DNA of 64,000 bases from Planctomycetota bacterium. GTDB taxonomy: Bacteria > Planctomycetota > UBA11346. The stretch lies in the NCBI GenBank assembly GCA_016745075.1, contig JADGDD010000001.1:807125-871124 (forward strand), given 5' to 3'. Made by a program: the position numbers and the translations under genes. Shown one piece after another: positions 27,324 to 37,656 of this stretch. Below the pieces are notes generated by a model. That model was not told where the DNA came from. It worked only from the letters and a program-made list of their open reading frames with translations, and did not search any database. Positions within the stretch are counted from its first letter, which is position 1. Each line of letters starts with the position of its first letter.

Positions 27324-28513
27324 CGATCCAACTCCCCTGCAATAATATTTATAGAACCAAGTGTCGCAAATACATCTGCTACTTGATACCCTTCAATCAT
27401 ATCTGCAAAAGCTGCAAATTGAGTTAAACACGGCGGACGTACTTTTATTTTATATGGATTGGTTCCACCATCAGAAACAATAAAGAAACCAAGCTCGCCA
27501 TTTGCTGCTTCACAGCCATCATAACATTCACCAACTGGTGGACGCACGCCTTCATAGACCAATTTAAATTGATTAATTAACGCTTCCATATCATGGTACA
27601 CTAATTGTTTGGGCGGTAAACTGACACGAGTATCATCACTGTCCACAGGGCCAGGGCGCAAACGGTCTACAGCCTGACGGACAATGGAGACGCTTTCTAC
27701 AATTTCATACGCACGAACCATAATGCGATCATAGGTATCTCCAGTCGTACCAATAACAGTATCCCACTCAAAGGTATCATAGCCATAATATGGTTCTGCT
27801 TTGCGCAGGTCGTAATCTACACCAGAAGCACGTAAACATGGGCCAGTCCAGCCCCATGCAGTAGCATCTTCACCACTGACTGGACAGACATCACGAGTAC
27901 GGTCGATAAAAATACGATTGGTATCAATCAAGGCGCGCACATCAGCAACACCGGTCTCGATTGATTTTAATACATTCAGCACTTCACCTTCAAAGCCGGG
28001 ATAGGCATCACGATACAATCCACCAATCCGAGAAAAAGTATTGGTCAGACGAGCGCCACAAAGTTTTTCCCAAATTTTATACACCTCTTCACGAGGATTA
28101 AATAAATACCAGTAATTCGTCAGTGCACCAAGGTCAACCAAGTTTGCAGCTAAGCAGACTAAATGATCAATAATACGGCTCAACTCAGAGACAATAACTC
28201 GTAATAATTGGCAACGTTCTGGCACGGTCACACCGAACATTTTTTCCGCAGCCTTACAAAAGCCAACGTTATTCATCATAGAAGAACAATAGTTTAAACG
28301 GTCAGTATACGGCAGTACCATATTAAACGTGCCTTGTTCAACCATTTTTTCAAAGCCACGGTGTAAATATCCCATTTCACAAGCCGCTGCGGTAACATCT
28401 TCTCCGTCAAGTGCGGCAAAAATACGCAAAGCACCATGAGTGGCTGGGTGAGACGGGCCCATATTAACGGTCATTAAATCAAGGGTATCACCATTGGAAT
28501 GTTGGACCTTCAT
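27320..28513 (-). CDS. nuoD: NADH-quinone oxidoreductase subunit D
   Basis: 397 residues, the 49-kDa quinone-site subunit. Conserved: MGPSHPATHGALR (quinone headgroup loop with the His), MGYLHRGFEKM, PYTDRLNYCSSMMN, GPCLRASGVDYDLRK and the C-terminal FATLGSINIIAGELDR. It is separate from nuoC, as in the ancestral arrangement, and overlaps nuoC and nuoE by 4 bp each. Confidence 0.96.
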   Translation of the reverse strand: MKVQHSNGDTLDLMTVNMGPSHPATHGALRIFAALDGEDVTAAACEMGYLHRGFEKMVEQGTFNMVLPYTDRLNYCSSMMNNVGFCKAAEKMFGVTVPERCQLLRVIVSELSRIIDHLVCLAANLVDLGALTNYWYLFNPREEVYKIWEKLCGARLTNTFSRIGGLYRDAYPGFEGEVLNVLKSIETGVADVRALIDTNRIFIDRTRDVCPVSGEDATAWGWTGPCLRASGVDYDLRKAEPYYGYDTFEWDTVIGTTGDTYDRIMVRAYEIVESVSIVRQAVDRLRPGPVDSDDTRVSLPPKQLVYHDMEALINQFKLVYEGVRPPVGECYDGCEAANGELGFFIVSDGGTNPYKIKVRPPCLTQFAAFADMIEGYQVADVFATLGSINIIAGELDR

Positions 28514-29103
28514 GCTTTCACCCCCGCTGGGCTGCCTTGCTCTAAGACTGCATATCCTTTGCCTTGTAGTCTCGCTTCTAATTCATCAAGCATAGCATCA
28601 TTAACACTTAATTCTTGGCGTTTACGCACAGGAAAATCTTTACGCAAAGGGTGCCCTTTAAAATCTATATGGTTGAGTAAACGTTTCTGGTTCGGATGAC
28701 CAATAAATGACACGCCATATTGATCCCACGCTTCGCGCTCAAGCCAATTGGCATTCTTCCACACATCATGCACAGAAACAATTTCAGCTTCTTCTTCTGA
28801 AACCCATACTTTTAAACGAATACGATCACCGCTACTGAGTGACTTCAAGTTATAAGAGACGGCAAAACGTTCACCATCATGCTGGGCATGCGATAAATAA
28901 TCAATGGTCGTAATATCGATCAATACGTTGTAGGCGAACTCATCTCGCAAAGCAATTAAGGCATCACGAAGGACATCTGCTGTTACAATAAAAGAGGCAT
29001 CCCAGCTATCATGTATATCAGGTGTTGCCTGAAAACGAGATTCTAAGGCATCTTGATCAGCACGTTTATCTTCTACGTCTGTCGTTTCTGGAGCATCACT
29101 CAT
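28510..29103 (-). CDS. nuoC: NADH-quinone oxidoreductase subunit C
   Basis: 197 residues, the 30-kDa subunit. The signature [26 protein letters not shown], then [10 protein letters not shown], is the NuoC hallmark. The N-terminal 30 residues are acidic and variable. Both ends overlap the neighbours by ATGA. Confidence 0.95.
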   Translation of the reverse strand: MSDAPETTDVEDKRADQDALESRFQATPDIHDSWDASFIVTADVLRDALIALRDEFAYNVLIDITTIDYLSHAQHDGERFAVSYNLKSLSSGDRIRLKVWVSEEEAEIVSVHDVWKNANWLEREAWDQYGVSFIGHPNQKRLLNHIDFKGHPLRKDFPVRKRQELSVNDAMLDELEARLQGKGYAVLEQGSPAGVKA

Positions 29104-29636
29104 GATGAGGCCTCCACATGGGTTGTAGAGACTTTTTCATCTCCAATTTTATTTTGAATTTGCACCAAAGATTCCAAAATAGCTTCTGGACGTGGTGGGC
29201 AACCAGCCACATACACATCCACTGGAATAATATGATCAATGCCAGGAACCGTACAATAGCAATCATAGAACCCGCCGCTACTGGCACAGGCACCAATGGC
29301 GACAACCCATTTCGGTTCGCACATTTGGTCATAAATCTGTTTAAGGATAGGTGCCTGTTTGTAGGTAATAGTACCGGCCACAAGTAACAGGTCCGCTTGG
29401 CGTGGGCTAAAACGAACAAGCTCTGCACCAAAACGGCTCAAATCAAAAACAGACGAAACCGTTCCCATAAACTCAATGGCACAGCAAGCCGTACCAAAGG
29501 GGAAGGGCCACAAACTATTTGAACGCCCCCAATTGATAACAGTGTCGAGTTTGGTGGCAAGAAAGCCCCCTTCATTCGTAAATTGCTGTGAGAGTTCTTC
29601 TGGAATAGAAGCTGGTGCTGTTGTTTCATCGCTCAT
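29100..29636 (-). CDS. nuoB: NADH-quinone oxidoreductase subunit B ([4Fe-4S] N2)
   Basis: About 178 residues from the ATG at 29636, whose ATGA overlaps the nuoA stop; a longer start at 29651 is also in frame. N2 ligands are visible: the adjacent cysteines of GTACCAIEF, the Cys in [13 protein letters not shown] and [25 protein letters not shown]. It hands electrons to quinone with NuoD. Confidence 0.95.
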   Translation of the reverse strand: MSDETTAPASIPEELSQQFTNEGGFLATKLDTVINWGRSNSLWPFPFGTACCAIEFMGTVSSVFDLSRFGAELVRFSPRQADLLLVAGTITYKQAPILKQIYDQMCEPKWVVAIGACASSGGFYDCYCTVPGIDHIIPVDVYVAGCPPRPEAILESLVQIQNKIGDEKVSTTHVEASS

Positions 29637-30145
29637 ACTTCTTTCTCCCAATCTAATGCCCCTTTACGGAACAAGTAGAGATACCCCGCTTCCAGCAAAA
29701 CTAAGAAGGCAAGTAATACCCATAGCAGATCCCATCCTTCCGCATACTTAAAACGGATGACAAATGGATATAAAAATGCAACTTCAAGGTCAAACACGAG
29801 AAACAGCATACCAATAATATAAAATTTTACAGAAAAGCGCTCATCTGCCTGACCAACGGTAGCTGCCGTTTGGATACCGCATTCAAACGGCTCATGTTTT
29901 TCTTTACTCTGATCGCTCAGGTCTCTGTTTACCCGCGCGTACTTCCCTGCAAACCAACTAATAAGTAGCATCGACACGGGCACGAGCAAAGCCAAACAGA
30001 CCAAAATGGTGAGTGGCAAAAAGTGGTGGACGTTTTCAGAGATAATCGGGCCCGTTGTATCCATGGCGGTCTCTAAAGTCTTATTCTGAGTGGCTGACGT
30101 AACATCAGATACAGCAGCGATCAGCGGTACGAAATCGAAAAACAT
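29633..30145 (-). CDS. nuoA: NADH-quinone oxidoreductase subunit A
   Basis: About 170 residues from the ATG at 30145; alternatives are 30223 (196 residues) and 30064 (143, closest to the family's usual length). The core is clear: [10 protein letters not shown], the cytoplasmic loop with the conserved Cys, and [21 protein letters not shown] (TM2 Asp/Glu). It is the first gene of the nuo operon. None of the candidate starts has a strong ribosome site, so the N-terminus is uncertain. Confidence 0.92.
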   Translation of the reverse strand: MFFDFVPLIAAVSDVTSATQNKTLETAMDTTGPIISENVHHFLPLTILVCLALLVPVSMLLISWFAGKYARVNRDLSDQSKEKHEPFECGIQTAATVGQADERFSVKFYIIGMLFLVFDLEVAFLYPFVIRFKYAEGWDLLWVLLAFLVLLEAGYLYLFRKGALDWEKEV

Positions 30146-30422
30146 AATGGCCAATTCCCAACACACGGAAGCTGTATGCCACCGCGTGAGTGAGCAAGGT
30201 AGAACCCCGATCACTATGCACAATCAAAGAATTTTCTGTGAATGGAACTATACCTTATTCACATAGATGCCACATGCATCTATTCGTCATGTAAACACAG
30301 TGGCCTGAAACAGTTGAAGTGGTAAGCCCAGTTAACGTTCGGTCTTATAGACTAGAACATGGAAAACAACGTCCTAAACATACAATGAAATCTTACCACC
30401 CAATTACCAAAAAGAGGAGAAT

Positions 30423-30882
30423 TTATGCAATCCAATCATCAGACATACACAACTGCTTATTGGCCCGAAGAAAACTTATGACTTCGGAATAATCACCTGT
30501 GATAGAAATTTCTGAGATAGTATCGAGAAGCGCATATTCTTGCGGATCAACATCCTGATTTTCATAAGGACCAATTACCGCATTCGTATCCCATGGCAAA
30601 AGTTCAACTTTTGACAGGGCCAGTAAATCCCGAAGTAAATTTCCTCTTACAAACCACAGGCCAAACCAGTCCATGATTCCAAAAGAGTTTGGATCTGTAC
30701 CTCCGCGGCATTGTTGCCAAGCCGTGCCTGCAATCAAAAAATCATCCCGAGAAATATCCGTTGGGTCCAAACAAATACCTAAAGTCTTCATCTGAAAATC
30801 GTCTAATTGCGCATCAACAAGCCTCCACCGACTTACATCCGCACCCCAGTATTCACAAACCCAATTCTTAGGTCCCGAACCA
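30423..30882 (-). pseudogene. 5'-truncated remnant of a transglutaminase-like protein
   Basis: The frame reads WVCEYWGADVSRWRLVDAQL, GICLDPTDISRDDFLIAGTAW, then MDWFGLWFVRGNLLRDLLAL and VELLPWD. This matches the C-terminal half of a transglutaminase-like family with an (H)WVCEYW...VDAQLD core. The part with the catalytic Cys is missing, and the position where the family has the catalytic His (before WVCEYW) is Asn. Similarity begins at the proS stop codon (30886-30888); no start codon exists between it and the conserved block. An in-frame ATG at 30950 lies inside proS and is not credible. It looks like a deletion that fused the 3' end of this gene to the end of proS. Confidence 0.6.
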
Positions 30883-30885
30883 ATT

Positions 30886-32646
30886 TTATTTACAAGCTGC
30901 TTGCACCCAAGCAATGGCCTCGTCACGAGAAAGGTCTTGTGGTGTACCATCTACGCGAGCTTTACATTCTACAGTACCATTGTCCCAACCACGGCCAATA
31001 ACCAGGCGCAGAGGAATACCCATAAGATCCCAATCTTTAAATTTCACACCAGGACCAAGCTTGCGTTCATCGAGGATAACTTCTACACCGCTGGCGAGCA
31101 ATTCTTTATAGATATCTTCAGCAACTTGTTTGCCTTCATCATCTTTTCTAGCAGCCACAACCACACAGTGGTACGGAGCGATATTCATTGGCCACTGCAT
31201 GCCATTATCGTCATGGTATTGCTCAACCGCTGCGGCTAGCACACGACTGCTGCCAATTCCATAACACCCCATCGTCAACGGCTGCTGTTTATTGCTTTCG
31301 TTGGTAAACGTTGCACCCATTGCTGCCGAATACTTGGTACCCAATTTAAAAATATGGCCAGCTTCTATCCCTCGGCGCTCAGATAATTCACCGCCACCAC
31401 GTGGGCACGCGTCGCCAGCTTGATAGGTTAAAATGTCTTCAAAAATGATACCGTCTCGACCGTCTCGTTGCAGATCAAAGCCTGCAATGTGCATATCCGT
31501 TTTATTACCACCAGTCACTAAAGGGCCAATCTCTTCCAAGGTTTCGTCGGCAATACAAATATCTACGGCAAGTGAGGCAAGTGGCCCGGCAAAACCAGGC
31601 TCTGCACCAGTGACTTGGCGAACGGTGGCCTCATTCATAGACTCTAGCCCAAGTACAGTGACCCCCTCTGGCAACTGACGGCCAATAGCGTTAGATAACT
31701 TCACATCGTTCACGTCACGGTCACCACGAACACACGCGGCAACGGTATGTGTTCCCTCCGTTGATTCTGCGGTGAAAAGCACGGTCTTTAACATGCGGTC
31801 TGCCGCTATGCCCGCATAGCCTTTTTCACCTAAGAAAGTAACAACGTCAGCAATCCCACCTTGATCTGGGGTTTCTACTTCAACAAGATCACTCGACCAT
31901 GTCCATGCGGCGGCGGCTGAAATAACACCAACAGCACGTTCCACATTAGCTGCGTAAGCGGAATCTCGGTTAAAGAGAATCGTATCTTCACCACTATCCG
32001 CGGCGATCATAAATTCATGACTCCCGCTGCCACCAATACTCCCGCTATCGGCTTCCACTTCGAGAGCCTGTAAACCACAGCGTTCAAAAATACGATGGTA
32101 GGCTTGGCGCATTTCTTCATAGGTTTCTGACAAACTCTCATCAGAGGCATGAAAAGAATAGGCATCCATCATGACAAATTCTTTTACGCGCATCAGACCA
32201 AAACGTGGGCGAATTTCATCACGGAATTTAGTATGCTGCTGAAAATAACACACAGGCAATTGTTTATGGCTGTTAATAAGGTGGCCCGCATAATCGGTCA
32301 CCACTTCTTCTGCTGTTGGAGCTAAGCCAAAGGTTTGACCACCACGATCTGTAACCGTCAACATCGTCCGCGTTGCTTGATATTCTTCCCAACGGCCACT
32401 CGATTCCCACAGCCCTTGCTCTTGCATGATCGGCATGGTAATTTCCATGCCGCCTGCTGTAGTAATTTCTTGAGTAACAATAGCGCGAACTTTATTCAAA
32501 ACTCGCTGCATCATCGGACCATAAATATATAAACCGCTCCCAGACTTATAGATGAAACCAGAACGAATCAATAATTGATGACTGACAATTTCTGCATCTG
32601 CTGGTGTTTCACGTAGGGTTACAATGTTCATACGGCTTGCACGCAT
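30886..32646 (-). CDS. proS: prolyl-tRNA synthetase
   Basis: 586 residues, bacterial-type ProRS. Class II motifs are visible: FRDEIRPRFGLMRVKEFVMMDAYSFH region (motif 2) and GCYGIGSSRVLAAAVEQ (motif 3), with the editing (INS) domain between, about 225-395, carrying GGNKTDMHIAG. The C-terminal anticodon-binding domain has DERKLGPGVKFKDWDLMGIPLRLVIGRG. An ATG five codons in (32631, giving MNIVTLRETPADAE) is the likelier start. Single gene; the remnant described at its 3' end is not translated from it. Confidence 0.96.
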   Translation of the reverse strand: MRASRMNIVTLRETPADAEIVSHQLLIRSGFIYKSGSGLYIYGPMMQRVLNKVRAIVTQEITTAGGMEITMPIMQEQGLWESSGRWEEYQATRTMLTVTDRGGQTFGLAPTAEEVVTDYAGHLINSHKQLPVCYFQQHTKFRDEIRPRFGLMRVKEFVMMDAYSFHASDESLSETYEEMRQAYHRIFERCGLQALEVEADSGSIGGSGSHEFMIAADSGEDTILFNRDSAYAANVERAVGVISAAAAWTWSSDLVEVETPDQGGIADVVTFLGEKGYAGIAADRMLKTVLFTAESTEGTHTVAACVRGDRDVNDVKLSNAIGRQLPEGVTVLGLESMNEATVRQVTGAEPGFAGPLASLAVDICIADETLEEIGPLVTGGNKTDMHIAGFDLQRDGRDGIIFEDILTYQAGDACPRGGGELSERRGIEAGHIFKLGTKYSAAMGATFTNESNKQQPLTMGCYGIGSSRVLAAAVEQYHDDNGMQWPMNIAPYHCVVVAARKDDEGKQVAEDIYKELLASGVEVILDERKLGPGVKFKDWDLMGIPLRLVIGRGWDNGTVECKARVDGTPQDLSRDEAIAWVQAACK

Positions 32647-32774
32647 GGTCGCTCCTTCATCATCTCAGGGAGGCGGAAGAATGGGGAAGAATTACCATTC
32701 TGCAACGGACAAGTTTACGACAGAAAACACAAGAACATGATCCCAAATAAACAGACCCCAAAACTGATTCTCAA

Positions 32775-33230
32775 CTAGATTGCTCGGGCCTGTGCCAAAA
32801 TATACCCAAAATGAATACCATCGTGGACAGCAAGGAAGGCAAGCGCTTCCTCAAGGTTATTAAGAGTCACGCCAGCAGAAGTTGTATAGACATCAAAGGC
32901 ACCAAAGCTTTGCCCTTCGACCATATCTTCTACAAGATCTACACTTCTATCGAGCCATTCCATGACTTCTTCGCGGGTGAATGAACGAGTGGCATCTGCT
33001 GGTCCAGTCCCTTTACGGAAACTGGTAATCCACTCCGCACCCATTGGTAATTCTTGTCCACTGCGACCAAAAGCCAATAAGGACAAGGTTACTGGAAGAT
33101 GGGCAACATGCCACCCTATAGAAGCATTATAACCTGTGGGAACAGCCCAAAACTGTTCGTCTGTCATACCGCTGGTACGTTTACGAATAAGAGTCCGCAC
33201 TGCTCGCAACGTATTCAGTGAATCCTTCAT
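32775..33230 (-). CDS. DinB-family putative metal-binding protein
   Basis: 151 residues forming a four-helix bundle by prediction. The family pattern of His residues is present: SIGWHVAHLPVTL early (first His pair), and AVHDGIHFGYI near the C-terminus (last His). DinB-like proteins bind a divalent metal with three His; several are thiol-dependent transferases. Its ATG overlaps the hslO stop, so the two are co-translated. A redox or bacillithiol-type role would fit beside Hsp33 but is not shown by sequence. Confidence 0.75.
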   Translation of the reverse strand: MKDSLNTLRAVRTLIRKRTSGMTDEQFWAVPTGYNASIGWHVAHLPVTLSLLAFGRSGQELPMGAEWITSFRKGTGPADATRSFTREEVMEWLDRSVDLVEDMVEGQSFGAFDVYTTSAGVTLNNLEEALAFLAVHDGIHFGYILAQARAI

Positions 33231-34105
33231 GATACTTCTCCTTCTAGTTCTGATAAAGCTATGTCATATCGTTTTCTACAAAAATCACAGACCACATGAA
33301 TACAGCGATCTTCTGTAAGTTTTTCTAATTCTTCTGTAGAAAATCCACTCAGAGTATCGCGGTAACGCTCTCTGGTACATGGGCAATAAAAGCTGACCGG
33401 ATAATCTCGTAATTTCTGAAACGGCTGCGCACCGCTAAATAATGCGGCAATAATATCTTCGTTTGATGCATAACTTGCAATATTTTGTACATCAAATTCG
33501 TCGTAAATCAAATGTTGACCACGAATACGTGCCACGCTGTCAGCTTCAGTATCAGCATGATTGCCGGGTAAAAACTCAAGATAAAAAGCAACGACCGATT
33601 CAATCTCACCCTCGTCATTCAAGAGTACATCAGACCAAATGTTCCCCTGTACTTGATCACTTTGGCGCAAAAGAAAGCGAGAATAACTATCTGGCGAACC
33701 AGATTCTACCTCCAAACGAGAAGTGTACGGCTGATCTTGGCCTTCTATTTGGCGGCTCACCGATAAACGACCAGGACCGAATGGTTCACCAAGACCATCC
33801 CATTGTTCAACAGCTTCATGAAAGTCTGCGGCAATCATCGCCCGCACTTGACCAAGCCCAATGGCATCAACACGAAGCTGCGGAATAGCCCCCGATCCAG
33901 AGACTGACCAACTTAACAAGCCGCGCCCCTTCATACGAGTAGACAACAATAGCGCATTACACACGGCTTCTGCTACACAACGTAATGCACTGCCGCGCAG
34001 GCCATGCTGATCTTGACCAATCTCTTTACAGACCGAAGAACAACGCACCATAGACAAAGCCAAACCCGCGTCGCTGACATAACGGCTCATTATATCTTGA
34101 TTCAT
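33227..34105 (-). CDS. hslO: Hsp33 redox-regulated chaperone
   Basis: About 292 residues from the ATG at 34105 (an in-frame ATG at 34126 gives 299). The C-terminal redox switch is intact: CPC (C248, C250 in the longer numbering) and, 29 residues on, CDFC (C280, C283), i.e. CXC plus CXXC, which bind zinc when reduced. The N-terminal part contains GSGAIPQLRVDAIG and QGNIWSDVLLN. It holds unfolded proteins during oxidative stress. Overlaps the DinB-like gene by ATGA. Confidence 0.93.
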   Translation of the reverse strand: MNQDIMSRYVSDAGLALSMVRCSSVCKEIGQDQHGLRGSALRCVAEAVCNALLLSTRMKGRGLLSWSVSGSGAIPQLRVDAIGLGQVRAMIAADFHEAVEQWDGLGEPFGPGRLSVSRQIEGQDQPYTSRLEVESGSPDSYSRFLLRQSDQVQGNIWSDVLLNDEGEIESVVAFYLEFLPGNHADTEADSVARIRGQHLIYDEFDVQNIASYASNEDIIAALFSGAQPFQKLRDYPVSFYCPCTRERYRDTLSGFSTEELEKLTEDRCIHVVCDFCRKRYDIALSELEGEVS

Positions 34106-34158
34106 GGGTGGCATCTTGCAGCACATTCTTCTTTTTCCAGCATGCGTCTATAGTGGAC

Positions 34159-34932
34159 TTATCGCCCGTGCTGTGCCCGTATTGTGCGTGGACTTCTTCC
34201 ATGATACTGACGCACACTTTTGTTAAAATGTTGAATATTATCATACCCACAGGATTGCCCTACCTCCACAATTGGTGTTGTGGTTGCACAAAGCAGGTGA
34301 AAAGCTTGATCCATACGGCGATAGACAACGTGCTCCCAAATGGTTTTTTGTATATCAGCGCGAAATAATCGATTTAAATGATTTACAGAAATACCTATAA
34401 CATCGGCAATTTCAGAAGCACTTAATGGCAGAGCTAAATGTGCTTCTATATACTCCATTGCACGACGCACGTTTGGGTGCAAGCCATCTGTCTCCGGCAA
34501 AGCACCATACGGGCAAGCAGCACTAGCCTGCCATAACATATCCCACAACTGAGAAACAGCTCGTTGTGGCTGCCATGCAAATGCCGCTAAAAAACGCTGA
34601 CTCCATGCACACAGAGAACACTCAGAAGCCTCCCAGATAATCGGCACAGTTGAGGAGCTGTTGCCCGAACAATTGAAATGAGAAAAAACATGGTTACTCA
34701 GCTCGTCGCCATAGGCAAAAGTTAACTGCGCATGCGGCGGGGTTAAAATTAAACAACCAGGAACAACAGCAAAGGAACGTTGATTTAAAACCAGTTCTCC
34801 ATTCCATGCTGGAACGTGCATCGTCCAAAATTTATGGCAATACTTATTTTCTGTGCCACCTTGGTGACAGCCCGTAGCCACTGTTAATATCTCTGGCGGG
34901 TTCTGTAGAGGAATAGACTGCACTTGCATAGT
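34159..34932 (-). CDS. AraC-family transcriptional regulator
   Basis: About 257 residues from the ATG at 34932 (MQVQSIPLQNPPE), preferred because the longer frame from 35013 runs into the GH3 gene's start region. The sensor half is cupin-like (WTMHVPAWNGELVLN, GCLILTPPHAQLTF); the double HTH is at the C-terminus (SASEIADVIGISVNHLNRLFRAD, VGQSCGYDNIQHFNKSVRQYHG, SPRTIR). It is divergent from the GH3 gene, with about 70 bp between starts, so it most likely controls it. Confidence 0.88.
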   Translation of the reverse strand, partial: TMQVQSIPLQNPPEILTVATGCHQGGTENKYCHKFWTMHVPAWNGELVLNQRSFAVVPGCLILTPPHAQLTFAYGDELSNHVFSHFNCSGNSSSTVPIIWEASECSLCAWSQRFLAAFAWQPQRAVSQLWDMLWQASAACPYGALPETDGLHPNVRRAMEYIEAHLALPLSASEIADVIGISVNHLNRLFRADIQKTIWEHVVYRRMDQAFHLLCATTTPIVEVGQSCGYDNIQHFNKSVRQYHGRSPRTIRAQHGR

Positions 34933-35000
34933 GATTTTATACCAGTAAAGGTGAAAGTAGTCAATTGAAAAGCCATACCTTCCTAGATAAAATAACCAGC

Positions 35001-37211
35001 ATGAATACACCATGGATGAACACAGAACTTTCCTTCACTCAACGAGCAGAATGCCTTCTTGCTGAAATGACCCTTCCTGAAAAAGTTGGGCAGATGATTC
35101 AGCTCAATGGTTGTGATGCTAATATAAAAGAAATTATCTCTCAAAAGAATATTGGCTCTGTATTACACGTTATGGGAGAGACTGCGAATACCCTACAGGA
35201 GTATTCGCGTCAATCACGACTGGCTATTCCTCTGCTCTTGGGGCTAGATGTTATTCATGGACATAGCTTTTGGAAAAATGCGACAATTTTCCCAACCGCC
35301 CTCCCCCTCTCTAATAGCTGGAATGAAAAACTGGTAGAACAAACCGCCCGCTTTGCAGCAAAAGAGGCGGCAGCTACTGGAGTGCACTGGGCATTTGCAC
35401 CACAGCTTGATATCTGTCGAGATATCCGTTGGGGCCGCATGGGCGAAACCTTTGGTGAAGACCAATTGTTAACCGCCAAATTAGCGACTGCTATGAGCAA
35501 AGGCTTTCAAGGCGAAGACCTCAGCGCCCACGACAGTCTCCTCGCCTGTGCAAAACATTTTGTTGGCTACGGTGACAGCCAAGGTGGACGCGACGCGAGT
35601 GAATCAGATCTCTCGCGCCGAAAATTACTCAGTGAATACCTTCCTGCTTTTGAATATATTTTCAAACAAGGCTGTGGCAGCCTGATGACCGGCTATCAAT
35701 GTATTGATGGAGTTCCCTGCACTTTTAATACGTGGCTGATGCAAGATGTGCTACGCGAGGAATGGGACTATGATGGTCTGGTAGTAACAGATTGGGATAA
35801 TGTTGGCCATAGTGTTAACATTCAGTTTGTTAGTCCAGATGTTACGGATGCGGCAGCGCGAACGATTCGTGCAGGCAATGATTTAATTATGAGCACTACA
35901 TTTTTTTATGAAGGGGCACTTGCCGCCGTTAAACAAGGCTTAGTAACAGAAGAGATGATTAATAGCTCTGTACGTCGTATTTTACGAGTGAAGTTCAGAC
36001 TCGGCTTATTTGATAACATTGATGCCCGCCGTAGCAATCCAGAACAAATACAAAAAATAATATCTTGTGCAGAACATAGAGCAACGGCCTTGGAAGCAGC
36101 ACGGCAAAGTCAAACACTGCTCACAAATAATGACATCTTACCACTTCAATTAGATACGATTAAAAACATTGCTGTTATTGGACCCAATGCAGATGATGTT
36201 TTTGGCCAACTTGGCGGCTGGTCCTTTGGCTCTCCGCAGCAAGAATTCACAGATTGTGTTCATGATAATATTGTGACCATCCTTGATGGCATCCGCAATG
36301 CTTTTGAGCCAAGCGTTTCCATTACCTATAAAAAAGGTTGTAGCACAATAGATACACAATTTATAACAGAAGGCTGGTTTACATCTATAAGGCCAAAAGA
36401 GCATTACAATATTGCAGAAGGTGAATTTGAACAAGCTATTACCGCTGCTAAAAATGCAGATATCATTATTGCAGTTGTTGGCGATGGTCCAGACCAAGTG
36501 GGTGAACAGCGAGATCGAAGCGATATGAATTTGGGTGGCCGCCAAGAAGAGCTACTTCGTGCGGCCCATGCAACTGGTACCCCGTTAGTTGCGGTTATTG
36601 TCGCCAGTAAACCGCATACGATTCCGTGGCTTGCAGAACATGCTGATGCAATTTTATGGGCAGGAAACCCCGGCTCTGACGGTGGTACGGCTGTAGCAGA
36701 AGTCTTATCCGGCGCATATAATCCATGCGGACACCTCACACAAGGGTGGCCAAAACACCTCGGTCAGCAGCCTATCAGTTACGGACAAATTCCCGGATGG
36801 CATACAGACCGTTACGTTGAACATGATATCAACCCTCTCTTTGCTTTTGGCTACGGCTTGAGTTACACCACCTTTTCTTGCGCTGGCATAAATATCGAAC
36901 GCCACGATGACACTTTCATCGTCAGCACCACTGTTACCAATACCGGAAAGCAATCAGGCAGCACCGTTGTTCAATGTTATGGAAATGATCTCATCACTTC
37001 TGTAACAACCCCACTCAAACAACTCTACGCATGGCAACGAGTTCACTTAGAAGCAGGCAAACAACAAACCGTAGAATTATCCTTCTCGCTTTCACAACTC
37101 TCTCTTATCAACGAACAACTTGAACGAGTTATAGAGCCAGGGGATTTTGATATTATGGTTGGCCTTTCATCCCGTGATGAAGATTTGGAGCATGCACTAC
37201 TGAAGATTTGA
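35001..37211 (+). CDS. GH3 family beta-glycosidase, cytoplasmic
   Basis: About 736 residues from the ATG at 35001. The GH3 N-terminal barrel carries APQLDICRDIRWGRMGETFGED, CAKHFVGYGDSQGGRD and the nucleophile Asp in GLVVTDWDNVG (about residue 264). The second alpha/beta domain has NIAVIGPNADDVFGQLGGWS, and a C-terminal FnIII-like domain follows (GKQSGSTVVQCY...). No signal peptide, so it cleaves imported oligosaccharides. The layout is that of BglX-type beta-glucosidases or beta-xylosidases. An in-frame TTG at 34965 is a less likely start. Divergent AraC upstream is its probable regulator. Confidence 0.93.
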   Translation: MNTPWMNTELSFTQRAECLLAEMTLPEKVGQMIQLNGCDANIKEIISQKNIGSVLHVMGETANTLQEYSRQSRLAIPLLLGLDVIHGHSFWKNATIFPTALPLSNSWNEKLVEQTARFAAKEAAATGVHWAFAPQLDICRDIRWGRMGETFGEDQLLTAKLATAMSKGFQGEDLSAHDSLLACAKHFVGYGDSQGGRDASESDLSRRKLLSEYLPAFEYIFKQGCGSLMTGYQCIDGVPCTFNTWLMQDVLREEWDYDGLVVTDWDNVGHSVNIQFVSPDVTDAAARTIRAGNDLIMSTTFFYEGALAAVKQGLVTEEMINSSVRRILRVKFRLGLFDNIDARRSNPEQIQKIISCAEHRATALEAARQSQTLLTNNDILPLQLDTIKNIAVIGPNADDVFGQLGGWSFGSPQQEFTDCVHDNIVTILDGIRNAFEPSVSITYKKGCSTIDTQFITEGWFTSIRPKEHYNIAEGEFEQAITAAKNADIIIAVVGDGPDQVGEQRDRSDMNLGGRQEELLRAAHATGTPLVAVIVASKPHTIPWLAEHADAILWAGNPGSDGGTAVAEVLSGAYNPCGHLTQGWPKHLGQQPISYGQIPGWHTDRYVEHDINPLFAFGYGLSYTTFSCAGINIERHDDTFIVSTTVTNTGKQSGSTVVQCYGNDLITSVTTPLKQLYAWQRVHLEAGKQQTVELSFSLSQLSLINEQLERVIEPGDFDIMVGLSSRDEDLEHALLKI

Positions 37212-37369
37212 TCACCGCTTCGATCCACATAAATGTATTTTTGAATTTTCGGAAGCGTGAAAATATGTTGATTTTATTGAGAAAGATAAAGCTCATCCTA
37301 TCTCCTCTTAAAGTAACAAACTTCGAATACGGCAGAAGCCAACAGGATGAAGGGTCGATAATTAAATAA

Positions 37370-37408
37370 AAAAAGGTCTCAGTGAAGAGTATTCACTGAG
37401 ACCTTTTT
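37370..37408. terminator. bidirectional Rho-independent terminator
   Basis: A perfect 12-bp stem (GGTCTCAGTGAA / TTCACTGAGACC, 37375-37386 and 37392-37403) with a 5-base loop is flanked by A5 on the left and T5 on the right. It can end the tRNA-Leu transcript (minus strand, whose 3' end is 5 bp away) and anything reading rightward from the GH3 gene. Confidence 0.9.
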
Positions 37409-37412
37409 AGTG

Positions 37413-37499
37413 TGGTAGCCGGGGAGGGACTCGAACCCTCACTCCCTTGCGAGAATTGGATTTTGAATCCAACGCGTCTGCCAATTCCGCCACCCGGCC
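37413..37499 (-). tRNA. tRNA-Leu (CAA anticodon)
   Basis: An 87-nt class II tRNA. The anticodon stem-loop TTGGA-TTCAAAA-TCCAA reads anticodon CAA; the D arm GCGGAATTGGCAGACGC is typical of Leu, the long variable arm is TTCTCGCAAGGGAGT-like, and the T arm is GAGGGTTCGAGTCCCTC. CCA is encoded. The first acceptor pair appears to be G1-U72. A terminator lies just beyond the 3' end. Confidence 0.95.
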
Positions 37500-37656
37500 A
37501 GATTCACAAGCATTTTAACTTATGATCGGCGCGTAGGCTAGTGGGGAGTTTTGCAATGGCAAGAAGATCTCTCTAGCAAAACTTCAACCTCTTATCATAT
37601 CACCGCAAAAGAACTGTACATCCATATCATGGTGATCATGAGCCTACACAAATCTT

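Noticed and set aside
30883-30950. ATG at 30950 as start of the transglutaminase-like frame
   Set aside because: It lies inside proS in another frame on the same strand and adds sequence unlike the family; the frame is better read as a truncated remnant.
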